19,933 bases of DNA from the NCBI GenBank assembly GCA_947472635.1, contig CANJDY010000013.1, forward strand, positions 1 through 19,933, given 5' to 3'. This stretch comes from Chitinophagaceae bacterium (GTDB lineage: Bacteria > Bacteroidota > Bacteroidia > Chitinophagales > Chitinophagaceae). Positions within the stretch are counted from its first letter, which is position 1; each line of letters starts with the position of its first letter. A program made the translations under genes and the position numbers. Below are positions 5,722 through 15,100 of the stretch, one piece after another. The notes under the pieces were generated by a model. It made no database searches. It was not told the DNA's origin and worked only from the letters and a program-made list of their open reading frames with translations.

Positions 5722-8520
5722 TTATTTTAATTTATATCCAAATGAGATGCTGACGTTGGTTCCATATGTACGAGAAATAGCAAGTGCATCAACTTTAGCA
5801 TCATATTTCCCATTGCCATTCAAGTCGTGATAAAATTTGGCTTGCTGATTTAATAGGTCGGAAATGTTTAATTTAATTTCCCCTTTTGTTTTCAACAGCT
5901 TTTTAGCAATTTGCAGATCTAGTAAAGGGCGGGGTGCTTCCCAAACCGGAGGAACATCGCTACCACCTACATAATAAATTCTTCTTCCTATTTGATTAAA
6001 TAATAAGGTAGTGGAAAGTCCTGATTTTTCAATGTCATACTGAAGACCTAAGTTGATAAGGTAGGGGCTTTGACCTTGCATCGGCCTGTTCAATTCTGCT
6101 ACCCGGTTATAGATGTAAGCTAGGTTACCATGCAAGGTGAAATTTTGAAGGGCCGTATTAAAATCAAGTTTTTTTCTAAAATCCATCTCAGCTCCATAAC
6201 TGAAAGCATGATCAGGAGAAATGTAATTAAATGTACCTGAACTTCCTGCGCCCGTATTATTAAAATACAACTCCGTAGGCGATTTGAAATATTTGTAAAA
6301 AGCCCCCACGGTGAACAACTCTCCAGCTCTTGGATAAATTTCATAGCGTAGATCGGCATTGTTAACCTTGGTTCTTTCGAGAGATGGATTACCAGTTACG
6401 GTAGCTCCTAAATCAAAATCAAAAAAGGAAAAAGAACTCAACTCCCTGAATTCTGGACGGATAACGGTTTGTGAACCCGATAAACGTAAATTGGTTTTGG
6501 CATCCAATTTATATGACAAGTTAACCCCTGGCAAATAATCTCTTTTTTGAATATGCACATGTCTTGAATCGGACTGTTTTACACTTCCAATCAACTGGTC
6601 ATAATCTTCAACTCTTACTCCCCATACCGCCCTTAATTTGTTATTTGCAAGCTGATTGTCGAATTGGATAAACCCTGCATTTAGAATTGAATTGGCCATA
6701 TAACGGTAACGGGCATCGTATATTTCATTGAATGCAAATTTGTTATCAATCCCATTTCCAAAATTTTCAGGATTAAATATTACCGACTCATTCAAATGCT
6801 TTAAAGCAGGGTTGTCTATCGGCATGTAAATCGAAAAAGGTCTCGAATCAAATAATCTATCTTTTACCTGAAAAAAATAACCAGCCTTAATTGTCTGAAC
6901 TTGTTGATTGATGACAAGCTGCTTACTGATGTCTCCACCAGCAGTGTAATTATAATCGTTTAGAAAGCCATAGTAGCGGCTTCCGCTTCTTTGTGAAGAC
7001 TTTGATGCGCTTACCAACATGGAATAAGGTGAGGTGGAAATCGCTGGGTCATCCTGGTTAAATTGAATACGTCTTTGATCAGGTATATATTGGTCTAAAA
7101 TCTGGAAACTACCAAACCAATGGATTTTAGCTTTCGCATTAACGAGGGAATGGTCTCCTGTAATTTGAGTATTAACAAAGGTATTTGCTTTAAAGGCTAA
7201 TTCAGAAGCCCTGATATTGTCACCAATACTTGAATTACTTTCAAAATCTTTCCCTGTTCTAAGGGTGGCGTAATTGGTAGTATTTACATTTAAAATGTTT
7301 TTAAATGATATTTTACTATTACTTCCTAATTGCAAGGTGATGTTTGCTAATACTCCCAAAAGAACGTCCTGCGAATATTTAGTATTAGTATAATCAAAGT
7401 TGGTGCTAGCAATATTGTTCGAAATTGAAAATATCCTGTTTTCAAATTCAGTCCGCTTTGGGGTTAGACTATAATTTACTGCAAATACTCCTGCTAGTTT
7501 ATTTGCTTTTCCAATATTACTGGTAAAGCCACTAGAGAATTTGAAATTTCTACTCACTAAACTAACATTGTTATTGCTAGTTTTAGTCGTTGACCAAATA
7601 TTTTCAAATTGTTTGCCGTAAACTGTTTTTTGGGCTTGAGTCAAATTATTAAAATTAGACTTCATTGGAAATTCTGAAGGTAACTCTCTTTTACCATCAT
7701 CATATCCTAAAAAGTCCAAACTCCCCCCCTCGTATTTGTAAAAATCTTTTCCAATTGTTTGGGTATTAAAACCAGTTCCAATACTAATATCAGCGAAATT
7801 TTTGGAAGGGACGTCATTGGTATTTACCTGAATCAATCCGCCAGCCCACTCTCCAGACATTTCTGGAACAAATGCCTTATTGATGATAATATTATCAATA
7901 ATTGAGGATGGGAAAATATCAAATGAAAAAGCCTTTCTATCTGGCTCTGTACTTCCCAAAAGCACCCCGTTTAACATTGCCTGGTTATACCTATCTGCTA
8001 AACCTCGAACCACCAAATATTTGCCATCCTGTATTGATAAACCAGGCACTCGCTTTAACACTTCTCCGGTATTTTTATCGGGTGACCTTCTGATAGCTTC
8101 CGCACTGATAACCTGTGCCACTACCGGTGTATTTTTTTGGTACGAAATCATTGCAGCAACAGATTCTTTCTTTGCAGAGGATCTTACTACAACACCCGTT
8201 TCTGTTTTAGATGCAATTTCAAGGGTGATATCAAGATGAGTAATTTCGTTTGCCTTTGTCTCCACCTCTGTAAGCTCCTTGCTGGTGAATCCAATAGAAG
8301 ATAGTTTAATGGTATACTTTTTACCCGCATCCAGGACTAATTGAAAATAGCCATCTGTATTGCTAGATGTTTTAGCCTTTTCGCCATCCACCGATACGGA
8401 AACACCTGATAAATTTATACCAGATTTGGTGTCAGTGATTTTGCCTTCAATTTTTCCCTTTTGAGCAAAGGAGCTATAAGAAAGGGTTATAAAAAGGGCA
8501 ATTAGTCCAAAGAATCTCAT
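5722..8520 (-). CDS. TonB-dependent outer-membrane receptor with carboxypeptidase-regulatory-like N-domain
   Basis: A 932-residue outer-membrane active transporter, normal family length. The signal peptide is residues 1-19 (ending SSFA). A CarboxypepD_reg-like beta-sandwich at about 22-105 includes GVSVSVDGEKAKTSSNTDGY. The plug domain at about 125-240 includes EVLKRVPGLSIQDGKYLVVR, the GLADRYNQAMLNG loop and VPEMSGEWAGGLIQV. A long beta-barrel ends ISFGYKLK. It differs from SusC-type proteins: no SusD gene follows, and the next gene is the beta-helix lipoprotein 43 bp away. Uptake needs TonB-ExbBD, which is not in this window. Upstream is a striking array of 11-bp repeats of Pho-box type followed by a -7-like element. 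The substrate is unknown; phosphate-starvation induction is inferred from the array and neighbours. Confidence 0.92.
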   Translation of the reverse strand: MRFFGLIALFITLSYSSFAQKGKIEGKITDTKSGINLSGVSVSVDGEKAKTSSNTDGYFQLVLDAGKKYTIKLSSIGFTSKELTEVETKANEITHLDITLEIASKTETGVVVRSSAKKESVAAMISYQKNTPVVAQVISAEAIRRSPDKNTGEVLKRVPGLSIQDGKYLVVRGLADRYNQAMLNGVLLGSTEPDRKAFSFDIFPSSIIDNIIINKAFVPEMSGEWAGGLIQVNTNDVPSKNFADISIGTGFNTQTIGKDFYKYEGGSLDFLGYDDGKRELPSEFPMKSNFNNLTQAQKTVYGKQFENIWSTTKTSNNNVSLVSRNFKFSSGFTSNIGKANKLAGVFAVNYSLTPKRTEFENRIFSISNNIASTNFDYTNTKYSQDVLLGVLANITLQLGSNSKISFKNILNVNTTNYATLRTGKDFESNSSIGDNIRASELAFKANTFVNTQITGDHSLVNAKAKIHWFGSFQILDQYIPDQRRIQFNQDDPAISTSPYSMLVSASKSSQRSGSRYYGFLNDYNYTAGGDISKQLVINQQVQTIKAGYFFQVKDRLFDSRPFSIYMPIDNPALKHLNESVIFNPENFGNGIDNKFAFNEIYDARYRYMANSILNAGFIQFDNQLANNKLRAVWGVRVEDYDQLIGSVKQSDSRHVHIQKRDYLPGVNLSYKLDAKTNLRLSGSQTVIRPEFRELSSFSFFDFDLGATVTGNPSLERTKVNNADLRYEIYPRAGELFTVGAFYKYFKSPTELYFNNTGAGSSGTFNYISPDHAFSYGAEMDFRKKLDFNTALQNFTLHGNLAYIYNRVAELNRPMQGQSPYLINLGLQYDIEKSGLSTTLLFNQIGRRIYYVGGSDVPPVWEAPRPLLDLQIAKKLLKTKGEIKLNISDLLNQQAKFYHDLNGNGKYDAKVDALAISRTYGTNVSISFGYKLK

Positions 8521-8536
8521 GCTGTAAATATTTATG

Positions 8537-8544
8537 CAAAGAGA
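8537..8544 (-). promoter_or_regulatory. -7-like element of the TonB-receptor operon
   Basis: Minus-strand TCTCTTTG, seven of eight matches to TAnnTTTG. It lies 8 bp from the proximal repeat unit and its last base is 17 bp from the ATG at 8520. The repeat array occupies the place of the -33 element, as expected for an activated promoter. Confidence 0.5.
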
Positions 8545-8552
8545 ATTCTTCC

Positions 8553-8618
8553 ATGTTAAGCGAAAGTAAAGGCAATGTTACGGAAATGTTAAGCGTAGGT
8601 TAAGGGAATGTTTCCTTG
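8553..8618 (-). promoter_or_regulatory. Pho-box-like array: six 11-bp phased direct repeats
   Basis: Units begin (plus strand) at 8553, 8564, 8575, 8586, 8597 and 8608, exactly 11 bp apart. Read on the minus strand, from gene-proximal to distal, the 8-bp cores are CTTAACAT, CTTTACTT, CGTAACAT, CTTAACAT, CTTAACCT and GGAAACAT; the last is the weakest and the second is degenerate. This matches known Pho boxes in architecture: 11-bp spaced direct repeats bound by tandem OmpR-family dimers, with TTAACA-like cores in Bacillus and CTTAACCT-like cores in cyanobacteria. The array points toward the receptor gene and ends 8 bp before its -7 element. The repeats are seen directly; binding by the PhoB-like regulator at 1195-1869 is inferred. 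Confidence 0.8.
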
Positions 8619-8646
8619 ATTTACTGCCATTGAAAGTTGGCAAAGC

Positions 8647-8664
8647 TACTAGTGATTACTAGTA
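8647..8664. repeat. 7-bp inverted repeat distal to the phased array
   Basis: TACTAGT at 8647-8653 and ACTAGTA at 8658-8664 are perfect reverse complements around GATT. It could be a further operator or a chance palindrome in AT-rich DNA; there is no T-tract. Confidence 0.3.
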
Positions 8665-8772
8665 TTATTTATCGGGTGCTGGAATAAATAGTCCGATTTG
8701 CATTTATAGCCTACTGTTTGAACCTGACTTAAAATGTAGCCCCCTCCTTAAAAAAGGAAAATGGATGGTATA

Positions 8773-8806
8773 AAAAAAGTCGGCAAGTAAACTTGCCGAC
8801 TTTTTT
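8773..8806 (-). terminator. strong (bidirectional-looking) terminator of the SusCD-type operon
   Basis: AAAAAAGTCGGCAAGT at 8773-8788 pairs perfectly with ACTTGCCGACTTTTTT at 8791-8806, with only AA between, so the terminal pairs open to make the loop. GC-rich core, A-tract on one side and T-tract on the other. It lies 45 bp after the stop of the last gene of the operon. Confidence 0.92.
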
Positions 8807-8850
8807 ATATTATTTTCAAAAACAGTGCTAAAGCCCGCTGTTTTATAAGG

Positions 8851-9555
8851 TTATTTTTTGGTATAGGTATGTGTTCCCACCTCTTCAATTCCACCATTTA
8901 GCCAAACAGTATAGGTTCCCACCATTTTACCGGTTGCAGGAGTGATGGTGCCTGATTCTTGGCCTTCCCACCCACCACCAAAATTGGTTTTTACCATCGT
9001 ATAGGTATTGGCTGTGAAATTAAGTGTGAAGGTTGCAGGCCATGAATTCCACCAAGCACTACACTTTAAGGTAGTAGCAGTTAATTTTGAAAATGCTACT
9101 GGATAAGAGTACGCTTCTGCAGGCTCGTCGCAATTATAACTCCCCACGAATATGCCAATTGGTTCAAATATGGTAAAGCTCCAAGTAGGTCCGTAAGTAA
9201 CTACTCCATTGGCATCCTTCATGGTAACTTTCCAATAATAGGTTTTGCCTTCCACAACAGGAACATTTAATGTTAACCCAACATTACCTGCTTTATACAA
9301 CGGTGGAGTAGACTCTGTACCGAAATAAACATCTGCTACTGGAGAATCTCCATCAGCGTCGGTGGTGGCCCATTTTAAATCGATGGTAGTAGTAGTTATT
9401 TTATTGGATGAAGCATCAAGTGGGGCTACAACAGTTGGTTCAGTAAAAGCGGCGTACTTTTTAAACCCAGTAACGCTTTCCTTAGTACAACTTTGCAATA
9501 CAAATACAGCCAGAAGGATGGGTAGTATTGCTAAATTTAAATTTATTCTTTTCAT
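8851..9555 (-). CDS. Fn3-like surface lipoprotein, last gene of the SusCD-type operon
   Basis: A 234-residue lipoprotein: hydrophobic signal to LQSC with Cys23. An Fn3-like beta-sandwich at about 40-130 has the typical strand pattern TIDLKWATTDADGD, ADVYFGTES, GKTYYWKVTMKDANG and TWSFTI. A C-terminal beta-rich domain (about 135-234) contains two Trp-rich segments, CSAWWNSWPATF and GGGWEGQESG, of the kind that could contact a ligand (inference). It is 73 bp downstream of the DUF1735-type lipoprotein and just before the operon terminator. It occupies the position of SusE/SusF-like accessory proteins, which sit on the cell surface beside SusCD, but no sequence similarity to SusE or SusF is claimed. 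A short hairpin lies in the gap before it. Confidence 0.83.
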   Translation of the reverse strand: MKRINLNLAILPILLAVFVLQSCTKESVTGFKKYAAFTEPTVVAPLDASSNKITTTTIDLKWATTDADGDSPVADVYFGTESTPPLYKAGNVGLTLNVPVVEGKTYYWKVTMKDANGVVTYGPTWSFTIFEPIGIFVGSYNCDEPAEAYSYPVAFSKLTATTLKCSAWWNSWPATFTLNFTANTYTMVKTNFGGGWEGQESGTITPATGKMVGTYTVWLNGGIEEVGTHTYTKK

Positions 9556-9628
9556 ATTTAATGTGTTTGATAATGAAACATTTGATTCATTGCAGAGAAC
9601 TTTACATTTCTCTAATAAATACTAAAAA

Positions 9629-10555
9629 CTAAAGCCTAGTTAATACTTCATACATAATACGATCACCAGCCGAACTACTATAATAGCAATTCAACACGAA
9701 TTTTTTAGCAACTGGATTGTAATAGTTAATGGTAAGATCTGCAGGTTTTAAAGTAGGATCCCCTGTCCATGTAGTCCACATACCTCCCACCGAAGTACCA
9801 GAACCCGGATCAATTGGGGTAGCAATCACTTTATAACAAGTTACTCCTCCCACTACCACCGTATTAGCCGTAACCTCAATGGTTACATCATAAGAAAAGT
9901 AATTTCCAAATCCATTTTTTCTAACAGTCTTACAGTCGAAAGTAGAGAATGGTTCTATAGTGCCCGCACTGATTGGCTCAGTTGCATTACCCGGACGGAT
10001 TCTGTAACCCACGGCAGAATAATCTCCTGCATAAGGATTTGAAATTGGTAATGACAATAAATAAGACTTCATATTGCCTGCAATGGTTACATCCTTACCG
10101 GAGGCTGTTTTGGCAGATACAATAGAAAAGGCTGTCATAAACTTATCGCAAGCATTGAGGGTTTCAGCTCCCCAAACTTTAGCTTGGGCCGTTGCATTCC
10201 TCGTTCCTTTAGCGATTACCAAGGTGGTGGTAACTACCTGTGAAGTTGGGAATGTTTTATAGGCAGTAGCGTGATCTGTATTATACTTAGTAATAGCGGC
10301 ATTATCTACTGCTAGCGTAAGGGTAATGTCTTCCGTAGGAAGCTCATCCGTAGCAATGTTTACCAAAAAAGAAACCGCCACATCACCCGCTACAGGCAGA
10401 AGTGCCTTTTGTTGCAAAGTGTAGTCTACAACAGTTGCATACATTTTTCCGGCCACACCATCTGTCCAGTAATCTCCCACTTTGTCCTTTAAGCAAGAAC
10501 TAAGTAAGCCAATCAGGGCAACGAATGTAACAAAAATGGTTATTTTATTTTTCAT
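9629..10555 (-). CDS. DUF1735-type (BT_3987-like) lipoprotein
   Basis: A 308-residue lipoprotein with Cys21 after a hydrophobic signal (LIGLLSSC). The N-terminal domain (about 35-130) matches the DUF1735 pattern: a calcium-free-looking beta-sandwich with DITLTLAVDNAAITKYN and a following ATAYKTFPTSQVV. Such domains occur in accessory surface lipoproteins of SusCD loci, some fused to enzymes. Here the C-terminal half (about 175-308) is a second beta-rich domain beginning NPYAGDYSAVGYRIRPGN and including GGMWTTWTGDPT, with no catalytic motif I recognise. It is 32 bp downstream of the SusD-like gene in the same operon. Likely role: ligand capture at the cell surface; ligand unknown. Confidence 0.82.
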   Translation of the reverse strand: MKNKITIFVTFVALIGLLSSCLKDKVGDYWTDGVAGKMYATVVDYTLQQKALLPVAGDVAVSFLVNIATDELPTEDITLTLAVDNAAITKYNTDHATAYKTFPTSQVVTTTLVIAKGTRNATAQAKVWGAETLNACDKFMTAFSIVSAKTASGKDVTIAGNMKSYLLSLPISNPYAGDYSAVGYRIRPGNATEPISAGTIEPFSTFDCKTVRKNGFGNYFSYDVTIEVTANTVVVGGVTCYKVIATPIDPGSGTSVGGMWTTWTGDPTLKPADLTINYYNPVAKKFVLNCYYSSSAGDRIMYEVLTRL

Positions 10556-10587
10556 ACTTTAACTTTTAAATTGAAATGAATGATTCA

Positions 10588-12093
10588 TTAACGATTTTGC
10601 CAGAAAATTTTAGAAGTAAAGGCATTGATTGCCCCCACTGCCACCAGATTGTCATTGTTTACTGAAATCTCACGCTGAGGATAAAGTAACCGAACTGGAG
10701 GTGTTGGATTGGAGACATTGGGATCTTTACTAAAAGTCAAAAAAGTAGGCCTTCCTGATCTTCTATAATCAGTCCAAATTTCAACTGGAGCAATACCATT
10801 TAAAGAAATCCATTTTTGATCTAGAATCAAGTTAACCTTGTTAGGAGCCATATCATAATTAACGGACGATTTTGCTATTAACAAATAAGCGTCCGCTTGA
10901 GCAGAAGTTAATCCCATATAAATAAAGGATTGGGTGATAGCAGCTGTATACAATGTTTTTCCAACACCTGTTATAAAGCCTCTTTCTGCAGCTTCTGCCT
11001 GAATGAACAAACTTTCAAGATCTGTTAAAAGTGGAGCAGCTCTGTTATAAGTACCAATCATATATCCTGCACTTCCAGAAACAAAACCTAGCTTAGAAGT
11101 AACAGCAGCAGCTAGTGGAGCAGGGGTGGTGACACCCAATACGTTTCCAGCAAAACTTGAACCACTATACGGATTGAAAAACCTTCCAATACGAGGATCA
11201 GGTATGCCGTTCATAAAATCTACCACATCTTTACCAGCATTGTAATAACCAACTCCATCACTTTGGGAAGAACCATCTGCCTTATAAAAAGTTTCAAAAA
11301 AAGGATTCATTTTGCCAGCAGAACTAGAGTAACCCGGATTTGACAATGCACCCTCGCCAGCACCAAGGTATCCAACCGAAGCAGTAGTAGCAATGGCAGT
11401 TTTGATATAAGCATCGCGACTAGCCATACCAGATTGGTGAACCAATAATCTCAATTTCAAGGTATTGGCAAATTTTGCCCATTTGGTCATATCTCCTGCA
11501 TAAACGATATCACTTGCAGAAGTGATCTCATTTGCATCTGCAGGCTTATTTTGAATCAACTTGATGGCTGCATCTAATTTAACCACTAGATCTTCATAAA
11601 TTGTTTTTTGATCATCATACTTAGGTTTTAGGATCCCATCATTGGTTCTGAAAGCTTCTGAGTAGGGAACATTACCCCAGCAATCAACCAAATTTTGCAT
11701 GAGGTATACTTTCATTATCATCGCAATGGCCAAATAACTAGCATTCTTAGAATCAGTAGAGGCTTTTTCAATTTCAACCAAGTTTTGACCAATGGTATAG
11801 CTTGAATTGAAAGTGCCTTGATAAGAACTATTCAATAGTCTGTATTGGGCTAAACTCGATGGCTGTGAATAACCAGAGCTGATAGACCAGAGACCATGCC
11901 ATAAATAAACGAATTCAAAATTTCGCGGATTATTCATGTTAGCGGCTATGCCGTTGAGGGCCGAAGGTAAAAGAAGCTTTGGCGGAACAGCAGAGGCGTT
12001 GTTGGGGTTTATTTCATTTACACCGACAAATTTAGCGCAAGAGCTTCCTAAAAGTACCAATGAAAATAAAACCGGTAATAATATCTTATTCAT
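10588..12093 (-). CDS. SusD/RagB-type outer-membrane lipoprotein (SusD-like_2 family)
   Basis: A 501-residue surface lipoprotein, normal length, with Cys19 in LGSSC. It has hallmarks of the SusD-like_2 branch: NPNNASAVPPKLLLPSALNG near the N-terminus, QYRLLNSSYQGTFNSSY, then a conserved WGNVPYSEAF, the helix KWAKFANTLKLRLLVHQSG, and near the C-terminus ILDQKWISLNG with EIWTDYRRSGRP. TPR-like helices in the middle form the fold that caps the SusC barrel. It is 19 bp downstream of the susC-like gene and surely works with it, closing over the barrel to trap ligand. No glycoside hydrolase or polysaccharide lyase gene lies nearby, so a glycan substrate is not indicated. Confidence 0.92.
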   Translation of the reverse strand: MNKILLPVLFSLVLLGSSCAKFVGVNEINPNNASAVPPKLLLPSALNGIAANMNNPRNFEFVYLWHGLWSISSGYSQPSSLAQYRLLNSSYQGTFNSSYTIGQNLVEIEKASTDSKNASYLAIAMIMKVYLMQNLVDCWGNVPYSEAFRTNDGILKPKYDDQKTIYEDLVVKLDAAIKLIQNKPADANEITSASDIVYAGDMTKWAKFANTLKLRLLVHQSGMASRDAYIKTAIATTASVGYLGAGEGALSNPGYSSSAGKMNPFFETFYKADGSSQSDGVGYYNAGKDVVDFMNGIPDPRIGRFFNPYSGSSFAGNVLGVTTPAPLAAAVTSKLGFVSGSAGYMIGTYNRAAPLLTDLESLFIQAEAAERGFITGVGKTLYTAAITQSFIYMGLTSAQADAYLLIAKSSVNYDMAPNKVNLILDQKWISLNGIAPVEIWTDYRRSGRPTFLTFSKDPNVSNPTPPVRLLYPQREISVNNDNLVAVGAINAFTSKIFWQNR

Positions 12094-12112
12094 CTTTTTT
12101 GAATTTTAAATT

Positions 12113-15100
12113 TTAGAAAGTAAGTTTTACACTAAAGCCATATACTCTGGTTGGAGGTGTTTGGTCTTCTGTAGTAACACCAACCGCATTAGTAGTTACC
12201 GCCTGGTTGTTAAACTCAGGATCTGTCCAAACATTGGTAACAGGACGTAACATCAGTAGATTTCTTCCAACCAAGCTGATTTGCGCCATTTTGATTACAT
12301 TACTATGTAAAAGCTTTTGAATCGGCACTTCATAACTCAAGGCAACCTCTCTTAATTTCCAGAAAGCTGCACTAGTAACATAAGCCCTATCCGTATTATG
12401 GTAATCAGAGTTTACCCAAAACTGACGGGAAGCTTGTGCAACCAACGCCGTAGTGTTGGGAGTGAAAACACCCGGAGAAGTTTGGATGACCGATTCTGGT
12501 ATGATGAAAGATTGACGTCCGTTAAGAGCAGAATGCTCTGAAGTACCCGTAAAGTCAAGTGCATTACCTACTAAATTATTGATCACATTACCACCGCGGT
12601 ATTCAGCAACCGCTGATAAACTCAATCCCTTGTAACTTAAGTCCGTAGCAACACCCAAAATATGGTTAGGATTACCATGACCTACTTGCTGTAAGGCTGT
12701 ATTTTTAGAAGGCAACCCTGTTATAGCATCAACGATAATGTGTCCGCTTGGGTCCCTGTTTACATCCGTAACCTTGATGGCAGGAAATTGCTGCCCTACT
12801 GTGATATAAGAAGAGGAGGCTATTGGAATTTCATCCAGACCAGTAATGATTGATACAACTTTTGACTGAATGTAAGAGTAGTTAACGGAAGCGTTCCATT
12901 GAATTTTACCCAAATGAAGCAAAGGAGTAAACTTAAGATCAAGCTCGATCCCCTTGTTTTCCAATTCACCAGCATTGATTAATGCACTATAATAACCGGT
13001 TGATGCAGAGATAGTGGCTGGTATGGTTTGATCTTTGGTCAACGTTTTGAAAATATTCGCTTCCAAACTGATTCTGTTTTTCAAAAAGCTCAATTCTGTC
13101 CCAATTTCAATTTCATTGGTTTTTTCAGGTTTCAGCAATGGATTACTTAAAGTAGTGCTCAAAGCAAAACCTGAAGTGCTACCATAAGGGAAGCCTGAAG
13201 CAGTAGGATAAGAAGGTAAAGTGCCATACCAATCAGTCAAAGCGATTTGACCAGTTTGTGACCAACCTCCCCTAATCTTTGCAAAAGAAAGGAAGTTGTT
13301 TTTAACAATTGCAGGGAACATATCGGAAAGGATTAAACTCGCATCTATTGCAGGATAATAGAAAGAACGATTTGCCTTTGTTAATCTTGAATCCTGGTCA
13401 TTTCTTCCTGAAAAATGCAAATACGCATAATTTTTATACCCTAAGGTAACATCCGCAAATAAAGCAAAGTTACTGCGCTCCGAAGTAGATTGAGATACAC
13501 TCGGCTCACCCACGCGATTGCTGATGTTATAAAAATTAGGAATTACCAAGGAACTTGCTCCATCATAACTTGACTCATTTTTTGAAGAATATACAGAGTT
13601 TCCTACAACTGCTTTTAGACTGATATTGCCAAATTTCTTATCCACTGTTCCGATGAAGTCATTGGTTAAAACCATTGTCTGCCTCATTTGGTCACTTGAG
13701 TTGCCTGTATAAGGAGATAGCCCCCCCATATGGCCTTGGCTCCAAGGATCCGAATGAGAATAGCTACTGTATATAGCCTCATCCTTGTAATTATGGTTAT
13801 TGATTGTATTAAAAATAATTCCAGAACGGTTAGAGAATTCAAGCCATTTGAAAGGACGTAACTTAAGGTTTACTGAACCTAACACATCATCACGCTTTTG
13901 ATTATTACGTGCATGCTTGATTTGCCAATATGGATTCGGGTAATAGGCATTAAAATAGCCATCCAAAGTAGCGAATGGATTATTAACGATATCCTTGTAA
14001 TTTGTTATAGGTACATGAGGTGGTGTGTTCAATACATTCCAATAAACCCCTCTACCTTGATACATATCCCCACCTGAAACGCTAGTAGTAGTTTGAGTAA
14101 AGCTCATTGTATAATCAGCCGAGAAGATACCATAGGTTCTTCCTCCTGCCATACGGGCACCTGTTCTGCGGTTTTTATCGGCAGGTATTGTTCCAGTAGT
14201 CTTAACATCCTGTACAGAAAGATAGAAATTACTTTTTTCATCTCCACTACTTACTGATACATCATTTTGAATGGATACACCGGTATTGAAGAAATCTTTC
14301 TTTTGGTTTTTAACATTGCTATAAGGAACCATTTGATAAGTGCCATCCACCAACTTTCCTCCCAATATCACCATTTGGCCATTAAATTCAGGGCCAAAAG
14401 TCTGGTTTTCATAAGATGTATAAGGGTCTGTATTCCGATCTTTTCCAATCCACATAGTGTAATTTGGATCAGAATTGGTTAGCGTTTCTCCAGAACCAGC
14501 ACCAAACCTTGTTTGTAATTTTGGTAAATACGAGATTTGCTCCAAGGTAACCACATTGCTAACCTTTACAGTTAACTTGCCCTTTTCACCCCTCTTAGTA
14601 GTAACAATCACTACCCCATTGGAAGCGTCGTTACCATATAATGCAGATGCTGAAGAGCCTTTCAATATATTAACACTTTCGATATCATTTGGATTCACTG
14701 AGTTTAGATAGGTAGCACTTACCGGCACCCCGTCTAATACAACCAATGCTTGGTTACTTGCCAAGAAATGTCGATTACCCCTTAAAGTGATTTTAGTGTC
14801 TGGATTAACCCCATTATTGATGGTATTAATCTGTAAACCAGAAACTTTACCTACCATTCCATTCATAACGTTGGAAGCGGCACCACGAGTCAACTCGGAG
14901 TTGGAGAGTTTGGCACTTGCTATACCCATTTCCCGGGGTTTTCTTTTGATTCCAAAAGCGGTAACCACCACTTCTTCAACAGCAACGGCTTGCGCCTTGA
15001 GTTTGAAGATATACATGTTTGACCGGGAAATTGGCATTTCGATAGAAGCAGTTCCTACAAAAGACACCTTTAATACTTTCGCATCGGTAGGTATTTTGAT

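Larger units (their letters stand above)
8521..8850. other. 330-bp intergenic region: terminator plus phased-repeat promoter
   Basis: No coding frame is convincing here. From right to left it holds the terminator of the SusCD-type operon (8773-8806), a stretch with no recognised feature, a small inverted repeat (8647-8664), the 11-bp repeat array (8553-8618) and the -7 element (8537-8544) of the receptor gene. The receptor and SusCD units are thus separate transcripts. Confidence 0.7.
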
